64,000 bases of DNA. Origin: Callipepla californica brunnescens. Its lineage: Eukaryota > Chordata > Aves > Galliformes > Odontophoridae. The stretch spans positions 9,306,423-9,370,422 of the forward strand of contig JALIRH010000023.1 in assembly GCA_023055505.1 (NCBI GenBank). The letters are read 5' to 3'. This document shows, piece by piece, positions 47,815-62,500 of the stretch. Made by a program: the position numbers and the translations under genes. The notes beneath the pieces are model-generated. The model searched no databases, was not told the DNA's origin, and worked only from the letters and a program-made list of their open reading frames with translations. Within the stretch, counting starts at the first letter, position 1. Every line of letters starts with the position of its first letter.

Positions 47815-48330
47815 ACGGGCTGCTCTGAAAGTTGTACCTCCCGTTTTATGGTGTTGGCTCTAAACATCAGTGGCAGTATAGGCTGAACCTTCCCACCAGT
47901 ATCCCTTTACACGTTTCTGCTGTGTGACAGATGGCAGCAGAGGGGCAGTCTGACAGAACGGCACCTGACACAGAAGTGCATATGAAGAAAAAGGTGTGTC
48001 ACTAAATTCCTCCATGCTGAAAAAAAAGGCGTCCACTGACATTTGTTGACATGGTTATGGAGACCAGCCAGTGAATGTGAGCACAGTGAGATGGTGGATG
48101 GTTCATTTCTGCACTGGTGCCTGGGACAGAAGGTCATTTCTGCAGCTGCAGATTTGAGTGCGGCGTGCAGGCTTTTGTTGGTCGCTGGTGAAAATGCATA
48201 GCTAATGCTGGTGACAATTTAGAAAGATAGTGTTTTATAGCTTAGAATTTGCTTAATCAAATAGTGTTATTTTGCCCTCTGTATCTGTTGTATTTGTCAT
48301 GGAAATAAATAGCAGATATTTCCTTCAGAG
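47815..48330. mobile_element. Mariner-type DNA transposon copy, non-autonomous (Galluhop-like)
   Basis: The left end CACGGGCTGCTCTGAAAG followed by CCTCCCGTTTTATGG fits a mariner terminal repeat; the right end is worn (GGAAATAAATAGCAGATATT). The interior matches the copy at 4897-5446. No transposase frame. Confidence 0.72.
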
Positions 48331-51300
48331 TTAACAATGTATTTTCTAAATATTTACATTTGATTAATCCTTAATTATTTTTTTTTCTTTGCTTTTATGG
48401 CAAAAGTAGGTCCTATATAAGTAAATTATCTCAAAAGTTTTAGCTTTCCTTACAGTAGTCCATTTCTCTATAATCCAGAGGAAACCTGTAAAAAGAAAAG
48501 AAAAAAGATGAAATGATGTTATAAAACTAATAAAAATAAATGGTGTGAAACCTATTTCTGTACTCAAAGTCTTCCATCCATACATTTCAGTGGTTTATGT
48601 GGGCATGTAAAGTTAGTAGGTGAAGCCAGAGAGAAAAGGGAAAAGGAAGGGGGAGGGATGACTTCAGATGTAGAGATGGAAGTGTCCTTTTATTTACGAC
48701 ATGATTAAAAAAAGGAGAGTACCACCTCAGTCCAGTGAGAATGTAGAGGGTGAACAGAAAGAAATAGAAAAGAAAGAAACAGACATACAGCTAATCTTTG
48801 CAAGACTGAGTGTAAACAGTCCTTGTGCAGAGGTTGATTGTCCTGTCTGCTCACTGTGTTTCAGTGATGCTCCTGGAGAGTCCTGTGGAGTTCATCACAT
48901 TTGACTGCACATCAGGAGGCTGTGTTCTGGCCTCTGTTGCTCAAAAGGAGTAGGGCTTGGAGCATTGCTTCTTTCTCCATCCATAGGTTAATCCAGGTGT
49001 GTCCCTGACTGCACTGTGGGGCACACTCTAGCAGTACTAATCACCTATGTGTCTGATGAGCCATAAAACATCTCACAGACATACATCAATGCTAGCATTG
49101 GTCTGTAGCTTTTTTCCTAAACGCTGAACCAACTTGTCTTCTACTATTAGAGTTATCTCCTTTTGAACTACCTGTACAAGTGACATAGCCTCATGATAAC
49201 AACTAAATTCAAAAACAATGTGCAGACTACTTTAAGTGTGGCATCTCCAGATCTGAAGAGTCAGAGGATAATTCGCATGTAGTTGCACAAAAAATAAATC
49301 AGTGTGCTTTTTTTGTCAGGTTTGAGGTAGTAGCAGTTTCTTAATCTGCACAATGGGAGAGTGTCACAACATATGGTGGGCAGAAGAAAAAGGCAGAGGA
49401 ACCAGATATGAACAGTCTGCTCTTAACACAGTGAGAACATTTACAGGTTAAGAGCCTGTGAATCCGTTCTGAATTTGATTTAGAAAGTTATGACAATAGA
49501 ATTCAAGCTTGTAAAAGGAGAGAAGGGAAGTGGAGGTACTTGCATTAAAATGTTTACCAGTATGTATAAAATTTTATTTAAATATGTGAATTATGAGACT
49601 ACAAGTTAAGTTGTTTTCTGGACTGCTCTGTGGTCCTTGAAAATGGATCTGCATGTAAGTTAGCAATGAAGGAAATCAAATGATCTTATCCTGGGAAAAG
49701 AACTGAGAAAGACTGTGCATGAAAGTTAAGATCACAAGATTCTGTCTTCCATGGAACATCAAGAAGGGAGATTCCTGCCTTAAAATAAAATAAAAATAAA
49801 CATATTCTACTTTTCTGACCTAATGAAAGAAAATATCATTAACTTATTAGGACTACTTGAATGATTTATATTTAAGAATATATATATTTATGTTATAACT
49901 GGGAGAAAGTCCACTAAAATTTTTTCCTCATGTTGGTTTTAAGTCAGAACCATGCTCAAGCAGCTGCAAGGGAATGCAGAAGGGTCCTGCAAATAGAAAT
50001 CCCTTCGTTACCCATCTTCCAAAAACTTGCAATACAGTAACCTGTGTGCCTCAGCATTTCAAATATTTCAGGTATTATGGGAATCTGCTACATCTTGTAG
50101 CAATTCCCAAACATAATACTAGAAATATTCCAAAGGTTTTGCAGGGTAGATGGAGATTTCAGGTCATATCCAGGCACTTCACAGCTACTTATTCTCTTCC
50201 AGTTCAGGCTTGACTTTTTACATACCTAACAGCTAAACGAAAGCAACTGTATTTCTAAAGAACTAGATCCTCTAAATAATTTTTGATAAGAACTATGCAG
50301 TAAGAACAAAGTACATGGTATGTGATTCTTCATGCTTCTGGTAGGAATGATTGGCATTTCTTACATATTTTCACTGAAGGGTAGAATAATCAGAAAAAAC
50401 AAGGGACAGTTAGGTCTTATCTCTGCTGCAGAAGCCAGTAAATGTGAATTTTTTCTTTCTGTACAACAAGAAAATCTAAAGACAGTCAGTGTTCATTGCC
50501 CTTTGGTAACAAATGCAATGTACACTTTTAAAAAATAGAAATCTGTAATAAAAATGGAGCAAGACACTTTTTAATAAACATCAGAAAGTATTTTAAGAAT
50601 AGCTGCTGCTGCATCAAGAAGGGAAGAATATCCCACTGTTTTCCAACAGCAGATTACCAGCCACAATGTTTTTTGTTGTTTGAATTGTTTTTCTAAATAG
50701 AACCAAGGAGGAAAAGACATTCCAGTTGGTAAGCAGAAGTAGAAATGGATAAAAATGGAAGTACAAGAAGAAAATAATGGTGTTAAGTTGTGCTTTTTCT
50801 TTCTTTTTTTTCTATTTTTTAATATAAACCATCAGAAACTTAGAAGAATTACCACTTCAGCTGTAGTCAAGTATTTTTGAGGTGATCCTTAAAAACTGTT
50901 GAATCAGTAATTAGGTTTTGTTGAGTTGGTGATGTTTCTGCTGAAGAGTTGTTGTGTTGTTGTAGGTGGTTTGGGTAGGATCTTTTATTTCTAAGTTTTG
51001 TTGAAGACAGAGCACTTTAAAACACAAATAATTATCATTCAGAGACTTGGAAACCACTTTTATCAAGTTCTAACTTCAGAAAGTCTTATGTTTGATGCTC
51101 AAAATTTTAACTGCTGATCAATCTATCACATGATGCCCCTCCCTCTTCTAAATAATTTATTTTTTAATGATTTTTTTTTCTCAATCTTGTTTTCCCATAA
51201 ATTTAATTCTGTTGGTGATTGAGTAATGGAAAAATGGAAGATGGCTATACAAAATCAAGGAGAAATGTGATTTTGTTTCCACTGTTTTTGTAAGTTGTCA

Positions 51301-51544
51301 CGCTCCAATATATTGAGCTGCAAGTGTCTCCTGAGATGGTTATCTCCCACGGAGATGAGTACCAAACAAAAGAGTGTTCAGCGGCCATTGAGCTGCCGCT
51401 TATCTCTCTTTCGTTGCCCCAGGACATGTTCATCAGCAAACTTTGAGTCAATGGCATTCCAATAGTCTCTTACATAAGTGTTGATAAAGTATTTAGGTAT
51501 TAAATGAAAGATGGCACAAGATTCATAATGATATATGGTTATAT
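48331..51544. other. Intergenic DNA, no gene seen
   Basis: No gene supported. A stretch at about 51290-51470 is less AT-rich than its flanks and carries a 70-codon minus frame, but nothing in it is recognisable. Confidence 0.5.
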
Positions 51545-51547
51545 ATC

Positions 51548-52640
51548 GGATCATAGATCATAGAATCACAGAATCACAGGATGGTTTGTGTTGGAAGAGA
51601 CTTTAAAGATCATTGGATTCCAACCTCTCTACTTATTAGCAGGGGCACCTTTCTGCTAGATGAAGTTTCACAAAGCCAAATCCAGCCTGGTCTTGAAAAC
51701 TTTCATGGATGAAGCATCCACAGCTTTTCTGGGCAGCCTATGAGCAAAAAATTTCTTCCTGACATCTAATCTTAATCTCTCCTCTTTTAGTTTAAAATCT
51801 TTACTGCTTATCCTGTCATTATACATTCTTATAAAGAGAATTCCTATCCTTACTGAAGTCCCATTTGAACTACTGGAAGGACACAGTAAAATCTCTCTGG
51901 AACTTTCTCTTCTCCAGGCTGAACAAGACCAGATTCCTCAGCCTTTCTTTGTAGGAAGGCTTCTCCACCCCTCAGTTCCACTTCATGGTCTCCTCTGGAT
52001 TCATTCCAATAACTCTGTGTCTTACTTGTGCTGAAGGCCCCAGGACTGGATGAAGTACTCCACATGGGGCCTCACAAGGGCAGAGTATAAGGGAACAATC
52101 ACCTTCCTCACCCTGATGTTCAACTCTCTTTTGATGCAGCCCAAGATGCAGATGGCATTCTGAGCTGCTAGCACACACTACTGGCTTGCGTCAAGTTTTT
52201 TTTTCCACTAGACCCCTTGGACCTTCTCAACAGGGCTACTCTCAGTGAGATCTTCTCCCAGCGTGCACACATATCTGGAACTGCACTGACACAAGTGCTA
52301 CACCTTGCACTTGGCCTTGTTGAATCTGTTTTAGTTCATGTGGGCCCACTTCTCAAGCCCTTCTAGGCCCACCTGGGTGGCATCCCTTCCTTCTCTTATA
52401 CCAATTGCACCACTCAGATTGGTGTTGTCTGCAAACTTGCTGAAGGTACACTAAGTTCCACTGTCTATGTCATTGATGAAGATGTTGAAGAGTACCTGTT
52501 CCAAGATGAACCCCACGGGATCACTGGCCTCCACCTGGGCACATAGCTGCTGACCATAAAATTCTGGCTGTAAATATCCAACCAATTCCTTATCCACTGG
52601 TAGTCCATCCTTCAAACTCATCTCTCTCAAATTTAGGAGA
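51548..52640 (-). mobile_element. CR1 LINE, ~1.1 kb, minus orientation
   Basis: The CR1 tail is at the left (ATAGAATCACAGAATCACAGG). Reading leftward on the minus strand, it carries the reverse-transcriptase C-terminal half in broken frames. The plus strand shows the mirrored words TTCTTCTCCAGGCTGAAC-like, CTGCAAACTTGCTGAAGG and GATGAAGATGTTGAAGAG. The longest CR1 copy in the window; frames are interrupted. Confidence 0.93.
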
Positions 52641-52684
52641 ATATTGAACTGTGTCTTTATTTCTTAATTTATTACACATGTCAT

Positions 52685-53250
52685 TGCTGGGATAGAGCTA
52701 ATTTTGTTCATATGATGACATATTTTGGATTTGTTCCGAAAGAAATGTTGTTTGCACAGTGATGTTTTATGTTTTGCTTAAGCAGAACAAAGAATCTTTC
52801 AGCTTCTTGTGAAGCTGACCTGCCACTGTGCAGTTAGGGTGCAAATTAAGTTGGAAGGAAACAGAACCAGGACAGCTGACCTCAAATGGCTAAAAGAATA
52901 TTCCATGTCATATGGCATTGTACTGAGCAATAAAAGAGGGAGAAAAAATGGAGGAAGGGGATGATATTGGGTGTGGTGAAAATGGTTTTCCAAAACAAAC
53001 AAACAAAAATAAAACATTAGACATGATGAACCCTGCTTTCCTGGGAGTGGCTGAACATCTGCCTGCTGATGGGAAGAAATGAATGAATGAACTTGTTTTG
53101 GTTTACTTGCAAGTGCAGCTTTTGAACAGTCTTTACCTCAGACTAAGAGTTTTCACAGGTTTTCCTGTACAGTTTTCTCCTCCATCCCACTGTGGGAAGT
53201 GAGCAACCAGCTGGGTGGCTCTGAGCTGCCTGCTGACACTAACCGTATTC
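52685..53250 (+). mobile_element. ERVL-type solo LTR
   Basis: Starts TGCTGGGATAGAGCTAATTTTG. It contains TTTGGATTTGTTCCGAAAG, CAGAACCAGGACAGCTGACC, AAGAATATTCCATGTCATATGG and a TATA-like AATAAAAGAGGG. It ends near GAGCTGCCTGCTGACACTAACC. It lies directly behind the CR1. Confidence 0.82.
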
Positions 53251-56200
53251 TCCACATCGCCTAGTGGAAACAAACCATACCTTTTCCAATAAGTTTGCTG
53301 CATGAGTTTTTAGTATGATTTAATGCTGTGTTTTAACACCATGTGTTTTGATCATTTATGTGTAAATTAAGAGACCACACGATACGGCCATGTAGGAATG
53401 AGGTTGTCAATCAGTCAGTCAGTCAATCAGGATACCTTTCAAAGAACAGCACTGAGATAAAAGGTTGTCAAATCATGGGTGTTAGTAAATATAAACTCTC
53501 TGATCAGAGAACTTTTTGCCTTAGTGAAAGACTGTAGGGAAGACCTCCTGAGTAACTAAAATAGATTATATTATTTTCATAATTTCAGGCTTTTGTTCTC
53601 CACTGTTCCAGCCAACTTCCACAGTGCTCAATGAAAAATAATCACCCGTGTTTAAATCTCAGGAAGAAAATTTGGTATTTTCTTACCCAAATATCCAGCT
53701 CTTGTTTTGGGTCTGGTTGTTTGCAATAGCCCACATCTGTTTCTTACACACCACTGTGAAGCCAATTTAAAATTTCACTACTGGGAAAAAGCATTAAAGA
53801 TATTGTAAATATCCTTGCAGTAAAAAAAAAAAAAAAAAGCAACTTACTTTTTCCTTAGTCATTGTGTACTGAGGAGACCATAAATATGTCAAAGATATCA
53901 AAGACGGGAGGATTTTTTTTTTTTTGTCAGAGATCAAACAAACAAAATTAATCGCTACTGTGTATGACAGAATATCCTTTGAAAAGCATTCGTTCGTAAC
54001 CTTTGTGATGAATGTCCATATGACTTCAACTCACTTAACAGAGCTGTTGTTAAGTGAACTCTCTTCTTGGTATATTTACTTGTACTGAACATTAAGTATA
54101 TTTGTATTAGATAATACAAAGAGCTACAAATGCACCATAAATCCCACTGCTCCTTGTACTGACATTTTTGGCATAATAATGATTGATGTAAATGAAATTC
54201 TTTATGAACTATGGTCCTGTGTTCTTATTTCTGAAGTTTCAGATATTGAAAATTAATATGATTAGCACAGTTAAAAGAAGCTGCAGGAACTGTTCCTTGG
54301 TTCATAACAAAGTGGTTTGTATGTGGCTTCCTGGAGTTGCCCTTTTTCCTTTTTATAAGAGCAGAGCAACACTGAATCAAACGAAGACATGTATAAGGAA
54401 AAGTAGCATCTTAAAATTATGAGCACAATGGGTAACTTCTTAAACTGGAAGAGGAATGGTGACATCAGAACAAAGCTGCAAACTGAATACAGAAAGTGTT
54501 TAAATACTGAATATGACAGATAGAATACTGAGTGTGGACTCCAGTAAACACTGATTCTCTGGGCTGTTCAAAATATCTATTGTTCTTATTACAGCTGATA
54601 TCACCGACTTTATCCAACTTTATGCGTGATAGTTTCAGTTTATAAAATTGCTAGTTAAGTGTTTATTTCTTGCAAATGTTCCAAGCATTAATGTTAATAT
54701 GTGTTAATGGATAATACCTACTTGAAAATCATAGTAAAGGGAAATATTTGTTTTGCCTTCTTTTACAATCAGCAAGTAGATTTAAAAAAAATGTATTAAA
54801 TTTTCAAAACATCTGTATTAAAACATAATTTAAAACAAAATTCCTCTTTAAGCAACCCAGCTAATTAGGCTATATTTCCTACATGTGTTGCAGGCTCTTT
54901 ATGTTTGTTTTATCAAAATCTACTGCTGTGGCTGCTTGACACTCCAGCCATGGTAATCTCTGTTCTGCTATATAAAGCCACGCTGTGGTACCCTCAGGTC
55001 ATCCCCACCTAATAATTTATTAATATTTCTCCTCCACACCATGGTATTTCAGTCTCTTTTAAATCAGTTTATCTCCTCCCTTTCATTTTCTCAGTCTTTG
55101 ATGATATTTCTTGTTACTTTCTCTGGTTCTCCAATTAAAAGTAACTTCTGATCTTTTTTCTGTTTCCAATTCTAATGGGAATTCTCCATACATACATATA
55201 TGTATACACAAATATATATGTACACTTTTTTTTTTGTTTTCACGGAATAAAATCCTCCTCACCCCTGTGCACTGATTAATCTTTCTCTTTCCAGCAATGT
55301 GAGCAAGAGCAGCTTAAATTATGAGTGTGCCTTTGCCATGGAGAGACAGAACTTACTTTATTTGGCAAGGAACATTTCCAGTGTGTTGGGATATGCATCC
55401 ATCTTTCAAACAGCTAGACTCTATTAAAAATAAATATTAAAAAAAAAAAAAAAAAAAAAACGACCCTGAGAAATACAGCATTTACTTTTAGATCTTGGTC
55501 TTCCAGAAGTTTCATTTCCAACAAGGAAAATAGGCTAAGAAATACGGCTCAGGGGAAAATCAAACTTGTTTTTCCTGAATGTAAAAATCAAATCTGGGGG
55601 AGAGGAGAAACTGTGGAAAGAATAAAAACTATTTAACAGAGGAATTCAGCAGGAAAATAAGAAAAACTAAAAGAATAAATCTCTGGATGACAGGGATGAC
55701 TGTTGGTAAGAGCTGGAGCCATTAAGTTCCAGATCTTCTAATACTGTTATTAATTTTTTCTTAACAAAGAAATGTTGTGTTTGCAATTCAAACCAAGCAT
55801 GGTAGATCTTGTGGATCATTTTGTTTTTGTTTTTCTTTTTCCTTTAAAATATACAATTAATGTTTTATTATTAATTAATTATAGATATAATTAATATATA
55901 TTATTTTAATTATTTTTATTTAATTAGTTATCTATTTATTTAATTATATTTAATTATTTATATATATATATATTTTTTTTTTTTTTTTCCAATAAGAGAT
56001 CTAGATAACATGAACTGGGCAGATGCAGCAAATCTCACTTGTGCAGTTCACAGCATGGAAGTTCAGATTTGGGGATTTGTACTGAGTAAAACAAGGAAGC
56101 AATTTCTGTTATCTCTGATGACTGGTTCATTGCATCTCAGTTTAAATAGTTTATTTTTCAAATCTGTGTCAAAGGAAAAACAACTTCTGCTGATCCAAAT

Positions 56201-59200
56201 GATCAGGAAAGGAAAAAAGTCCCTGGAGGATTGGTTGTCTGGGCCACCCTTATGACCTCTAAGGATTTTAGTTGCCAGAAGTGGGAGTGACTTGACTGTA
56301 AAGTTAGCAACACTTGACACTGAAGTTGAACTCTCTGTTCATCTGATAGAATGTAACTTTTCTTCAAGTTTTAAGGTTTTGGTTGTTTGTTTGTTTTGCG
56401 TTTCAGCTACAAATACTCTTGTATTAATTAGGAACCCATAAAAGTGAATTTTAAAATTCCTGAGGCTGAAGAAATTGCTTTTTTTCAGGTGTGAATGAGA
56501 CTTTCTTGCCTGTTTGTACACAGTTAAAAAGCTGGATTTTTATTTCATCAGTTTGTCAAAGATTGATGATCAGTGTTATTATAAAATGTATGTTTGTGTA
56601 GCACTACCATCTTCAACTTTTTTTCTTCTTTCTTCCTCTTAGAGAGAAAAGAGGAACTTTGAGATTTTATATCCTTTGTGGTTGCTGTGCTCCAAATATT
56701 GGCTATTTGATGACTATTGGCTACTTGAACTGTAAGTCCAATAGAAATTGGACTGCATTATATCTTATACATGATTATATATTATATAATATATATATAT
56801 AATAGATGATCTTTAAGACCTAACCCTATTTGCAAGGTACTGAAATATTTGTTGCTTATTATTAAAAAAATAATTTGACAAAGAATATATTTCCACATTA
56901 CAGCCATCCAAATTTTAGAACTGAACTTTATACATTTAGTCCTAGAACCAGTGAACAGAAAAGAAAACCACTTTTCTAAATTCTAAAAATTCTAATTCTT
57001 TAGAACTACGTTTACAAATAAATACATATAGAAATATCCATTATGTGTAATACAACCTTTCCAGATTGAGAAAAATGGAGGACAGAAGCCAGCATTTACA
57101 GAGTTCTCAATTAAAAGACAAAATGCCCAGTTACAAATATTAAACAGTTTAATATCTATATTTTTTTAATCTTTTTATCCTTTTTTTTTTTATATATATA
57201 TATCTTATGTGTAGAACTAGAAGCATTTAGTTACAATGCTTTATGGTTCTTGTTGAATAATATGGACAATTCCCACCACCCAGCTGAAAACTTTTGCACT
57301 GTTTGACTATAGTTAAATACCATTTTACTTCCTGAGTTTGTCTTTATTTTCACAAATTGATGTTTTTTTTTTTCCATTATGTCGATTGAATGCTAATGGG
57401 GTAAAACTGTAGTTCAGCAACTCCCTCTCCAGGGAGAGATGTCATGATTTTTATCCCAGAAGAGATAACATTGCTGGTGCTCTGGGACCTGCACCAGTGC
57501 CTCTTACTGAGACCCATGTCCAGCAGCAATTAATACTACAAATAGGAAAAAATTATTGCATGGTAAGATCTTACTTTGCAATAGAACATTTCATTCTTTA
57601 CCTATTCTTTACCCCATCCACTTTGTTTCTTGCCTTGTGTTTTCTGCTGCAATCTCTAGGTGCGAATCCTTCACAGAATAGATGTTGCAGCACTTTGGCA
57701 CAGCCTCTAATATGGTGTAGCTTCAACCTCTAGCCTCTTTGACTGGAAAACATATTTTCACTGTCAATAAAGACAAGATCAAACGAGACAAAATGAGCTT
57801 TCTCAAAATTATCATGAGGATCAGAGTATACACTGAAAAAGAAGAGTACCCCGCGGAGCAGTAAAGAGTCAAGATATTTAATTGATGTACCAGAACGCTG
57901 GATGAAGCAGCTGTATTCCCTGAATCAGAGCCTAAGTATGAATCTCAGCATCTTGTCTCAGGCAAGAGTATCTTGTCTTCTTTAGATCAGCATGCCCTTT
58001 TCTAACTTGCATAAAGATGTTTCAGCAGTGACTGAAAAAAAATAAATAATTTTCGTCAGAAATTTAATAGAAACCAATATATCTCCTTCCCTCAACATTT
58101 TGTCATTGTGGAGGTTTATAGCAGCTTCTAGCACACACCTCCCATCTCTAGATTTACTTCAAAATAAGAATTATAAATTTATTTTACGTGACAAGGAAAA
58201 GACGTTCTATTTTGAGACAAGATGACTGTCAGTTCACTGCAATGGCATAAAGGTATTTCCAAAATTTCTCACATTGCCAATTTCCAACCTAACCTGTTTA
58301 CCCAACCTGTCATGTTGGGCTGCCAGCCAGAAAACAAAACAAAACAAAACAAAACAAAAAAAAAAAAAATGTTTTTCTAGTTGTCTTCTTGTTTCGCACA
58401 AAAAATCAGCAACTGAAATCTGTGTGGTCAGTGTTGATTTGAAATGCACTCCACTGTGATAGATCAGGTGTCAAAAGCCTCCTGGCTCTAATAGTATTCT
58501 CTTATTTTGAAATTACAAGGTCTTTGGCTCAGTTTGCAGCAAAGTCTCTGAAATGCAGATGGCACAACTCTATTAAGTACTTCACTGTGATGTAATGGTT
58601 CCTCCCCTGGGTTCTGAAATACAGTGTGAACGAGCTACTAAAATTAACTGTGCAATGTAAGTGCTGAAAGTAAGACAAAAGAATTTCTGAAATTATGTCC
58701 CAAGTCCCTCTCACCGAATATGTGTTTTTAAATACTCATTTATTAGAATGAGCTGCTACAGAACACTTAGGGAACAACAGCTTCACACACCCACAGTACT
58801 GTTTACAGTCTAAATAGTTAAAGTATATTCTTGCGAAGTTAAAAATATTATTTGAAGGTGCCTGACAAAAAGTTTTTAACCGAATCCATTGGTTGTGTCA
58901 TCCTCAGTGTTCTAATATAAATAACAATGAGATGCAGAGCTCAACACAATGCATTAGCTTTTCAAAACAGCAACTTTGGTATTTATGTAGCACTGAAGCA
59001 AGAAAACACTTGTTTGTTATGTTCTTTAAGTTAGGAACTTCAGACTTGCCTTTAAAAGCTGTATTTGGGCACTGTCAACTTCCTTCTACTACAGCCCTTG
59101 GATATATAACCACAGAGTCATTCAATCCAGCTGTTACCTTTTCTTTTAAACAACTCTTCAGAAAGGTCTGCATGTTGGACACCAACTAAAAGTCATCCTT

Positions 59201-59300
59201 AAATGGTGTGACGTAGCATTGCCATAGGGGTAGGACAAACAAGCAGGTCAGCACTATCACCACAATCTCTTACCAGTGAAGGGAGGGAGATGAGCACCGA
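53251..59300. other. AT-rich intergenic DNA, no gene seen
   Basis: Simple repeats: A run near 53822-53838, A run at 55440-55460, a long A/T-only stretch at 55850-55985, a TA run at 56771-56801, TA units at 57191-57203 and AAAAC units at 58329-58365. No gene recognised. Confidence 0.55.
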
Positions 59301-59334
59301 AAGGAAGGAGGTGTATGCTCACACAGTTTTCTGA

Positions 59335-59560
59335 GATCCATTCAATTGGTTCACGGTCCACCAAGACCCCCCAGGTCCCTTTCCCAACAGATCAGTTCCC
59401 AACCTATTCTGGTACCTAAGGTTGTGCTTGCCCAGATGCAGGAGACTACACTTGCCCTTGTTATATTTCGTTAATTTTCTCCCTGCCCAACTTACCAGCC
59501 TGTCTGGGTCTTGCTGGATGGCAACGCATCCTTCTGGCATGTCAGCTTCTCCTCACAAGT
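59335..59560 (-). mobile_element. CR1 LINE reverse-transcriptase fragment, minus orientation
   Basis: The minus strand encodes PEGCVAIQQDPDRLVSWAGR, then NKGKCSLLHLGKHNLRYQN and LGTDLLG, a segment of the CR1 ORF2 thumb region. Both ends are truncated. Confidence 0.88.
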
Positions 59561-62500
59561 TCAATATATTATATAAAATATACAGTATAAAATGATGTAG
59601 GTGACAGAACATGGGGCAGATAGCGTTATGGATACACTGAGTATTCCATGTCCCCTCAGGAGCTGTGGGTTTCCCCAGTGCTTTAACACTCACTCAGCAC
59701 TGCTGGCTGCTGGCTCTGGTCCCATCAGCAGCCCCATTTGGTCCCACATCCAGACACCCATTCTGCTGCTTGTTGCCAGTAACACCTTTCCGGATGTATC
59801 CTTGTCTTATTATTTCCTCTGTACAGCTGACGTTAAGTGACATTAGCGTTAAATTCACACCTTCCTATGCAGAAAGCAGATGAACCAGGTGGTGTTGGTG
59901 ATGATGTGTCTGCTGAAGCAGTGAACAGACACATGTGCATTAGTGCTGTGCCTCTACACTTGTCTCACTGCATCTAAAATAACCGCTGTTCTCCATTCCC
60001 ACAAATCTGAATTGCTGTCTTTTCTCCCTTCACAAGCGGGCAGGGAATAATTTCAGCTGAAATTAATTAGCATCAAGTTCCACAACTCCAGCCGTGTGCA
60101 GAAGGGTAATAGAGAAAATGCAGGAATGCCTCATTTCAAGGGTTACTCTTGCACCTTAGCCTGTGCACCCACTTCCTCTTTTATGTTCTCACACACATTA
60201 CACATTCATGTTATAGGTGGCAAAGGATTCATTTTAAAACATACTCAGACATTTAGCCATTGCACAGGATTCTTAAATATGTCATCTGCATTCAGAGAAA
60301 GCTTATTTATAAGATAACAAGAAATTAAATCAACCCCAATTATGGTTATGATTTTGTTGCGTGTTTTCTAGAATGAGAAAAAAAATAATAATAAAAAGGA
60401 AAATTATTGTTACAGAAGAGGGAGAGAGAAAAATATACACATATATATATTCCACTCTTACATTAAGTTCGAGAGGTTCCCTGTGTTGCACAGCCCACTT
60501 TCTCCCTTTCCTGTGATACAGCAGTACATGACACTTCTTTTGAACCAGAAAGGTTTGAGAGAAAGATCCTCCATGCTTTATACAACAAAAAGTCACACTG
60601 ACTTAACTGGAAACCTTGCATGTTCAGAAGCAGGGGTTCAATCTATGTTTCAGAAGAGATGAAAGAAATATTTCTTATTTAGAGGCAGGATAATTCCAGA
60701 AGCGTTGCAGTGGTGGTGATGGACAGATATATTATTTGTTCTTCTTTTCTCTGAGGCAAATATATACCAATGACTTGCAAAATCAGAGGAGTAGCCATTT
60801 ACAGTGCTTGGTGTATGGCAAATCTCTGATGAATAAAGTACATATTACTAGAAAACATTATAGAAAGATCTATTGCTCTACAGCAGCAACTTTTTATAGC
60901 CTTAATTATAATCGAGGTGGCAATACAATCTTTGTCTGTACACCCCCGGCTCTGAGCTTCTCTGATCTCTCACTTTAAGACGACTCAAATCTGGCCACTG
61001 CTTTGATAGAAGTCAGTGATAAAGCTAATCTCCTAAACAAAGCTGGAACCTAAGATGCCCTAAAGGCATCATAGGGTAATTCAAAGGTTATTTTCATGTT
61101 TACTTGGTGACTTCTAAAATTGACAAGAGGTTAGCAAATGATAACCTCTAAGTCTCTTACCTCTTTATGACTGCAGCACATGCAGGAGTCACTTGGTTTG
61201 CCTTCCTTGTAACACGTATTAACACTTTACATCACTGTTATTAAATCTTCAGTACCATTACGTTTCTTGTACTAAAAATATACTCCTTTTGTGCAACTTT
61301 GTTGTTGCTTTATTGAAGGCTTTTTTTATCCAAGGTGAGCATGTAAAATGAAATGGCTGCCTAGATTTCTAACGGCTATCATTTTTTGTTTGTTTGTGTG
61401 ATGTGTTGCATGACTCCAAAGAGTGAATTTATGAAGTAGGACGGGAAATACTGTAGGTGTTTCCTACAGTAAATAAAAAAAAATAAAAAAGATAAGGATG
61501 AAAAATAAAGTAATTATGAAAGAAAGATGAGAGGGCCAATGGGAAGGTTAGTGGCTGTGCATTAGCTCTGGCCCAGGGTCAAGGAAGCCAACAAACTTTT
61601 ATTTTCCACTTGTAAACTGATAGTTCATCTGCATCTCCACTAAACACCTCAGATCCTGAGGATGACAGAGCCCACGCTTAGCCCAAGCATGGGGTGTCAC
61701 ACATTCAGGCAAAATTTGGATTCCAAACAATTTGGAAAATGAGAAGGGGTTTTTTAGTTCTACATTCATATAAAGGATGGAAGAGAAAGGAAGCAAGGAT
61801 GAATCAGGACTAACATCTGGCAGCTCATGAGCTCGTTTTGGTAGTAATTTCCAGAAAATGAAGGGCACCCATGACAGAAGGAGGAACTTTCACTACATGT
61901 AAACACTGGGATACAAATAAATCTCAAAATTAATGTTTATATATAGTATATACATATAAAAAAAAAGCATTTAAGAAGATAAGAACATCACACTGACCTG
62001 CAAGTCTTTTGTCATTCCAGTCCCACCTAGTCTGTATCCCAGGCGAACTTGGAAGTCATCAAGGATTTGCAGATATGCGAACAAATAAAGGAAAGCTAGC
62101 TTTCAAAAGCGTCATCTGAAATCTGTGAAGAAAACTCTCTTGAGTCCTGTATGAAAGCTATGTTAACATAACCATAGGAGAAGACAGGTTCTCTCACTGT
62201 TAGGTGAGGCCACTAGTTCAATAAGGGTGTGCTCCAATGAAACAATGAACAAGGAAAGAGGAGCACCACATCAACCTGTCCTCCAGCTGGGTCAGGTCAG
62301 GGCATGGTCACTGAAGGCAGAGATGCTGCAGTCTCAGAGACCTCAAGCACAGTGCTGGTGATGGAGCACACAAGTGTGGTGCACTGCTTAATTACAGCAC
62401 AGCATCTTGGGGTGAAACTCTCATTACCACAGTGAATAGGCTTGGCTAGCACACGTTGGAAAATCTGAATGAAGAAGGTATCTGAAAGAAGATGGAGTGC

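Noticed and set aside
51245..51457. Possible exon on the minus strand
   Set aside because: Less AT-rich than its surroundings, but no domain or convincing splice sites; conservation cannot be judged from one sequence.
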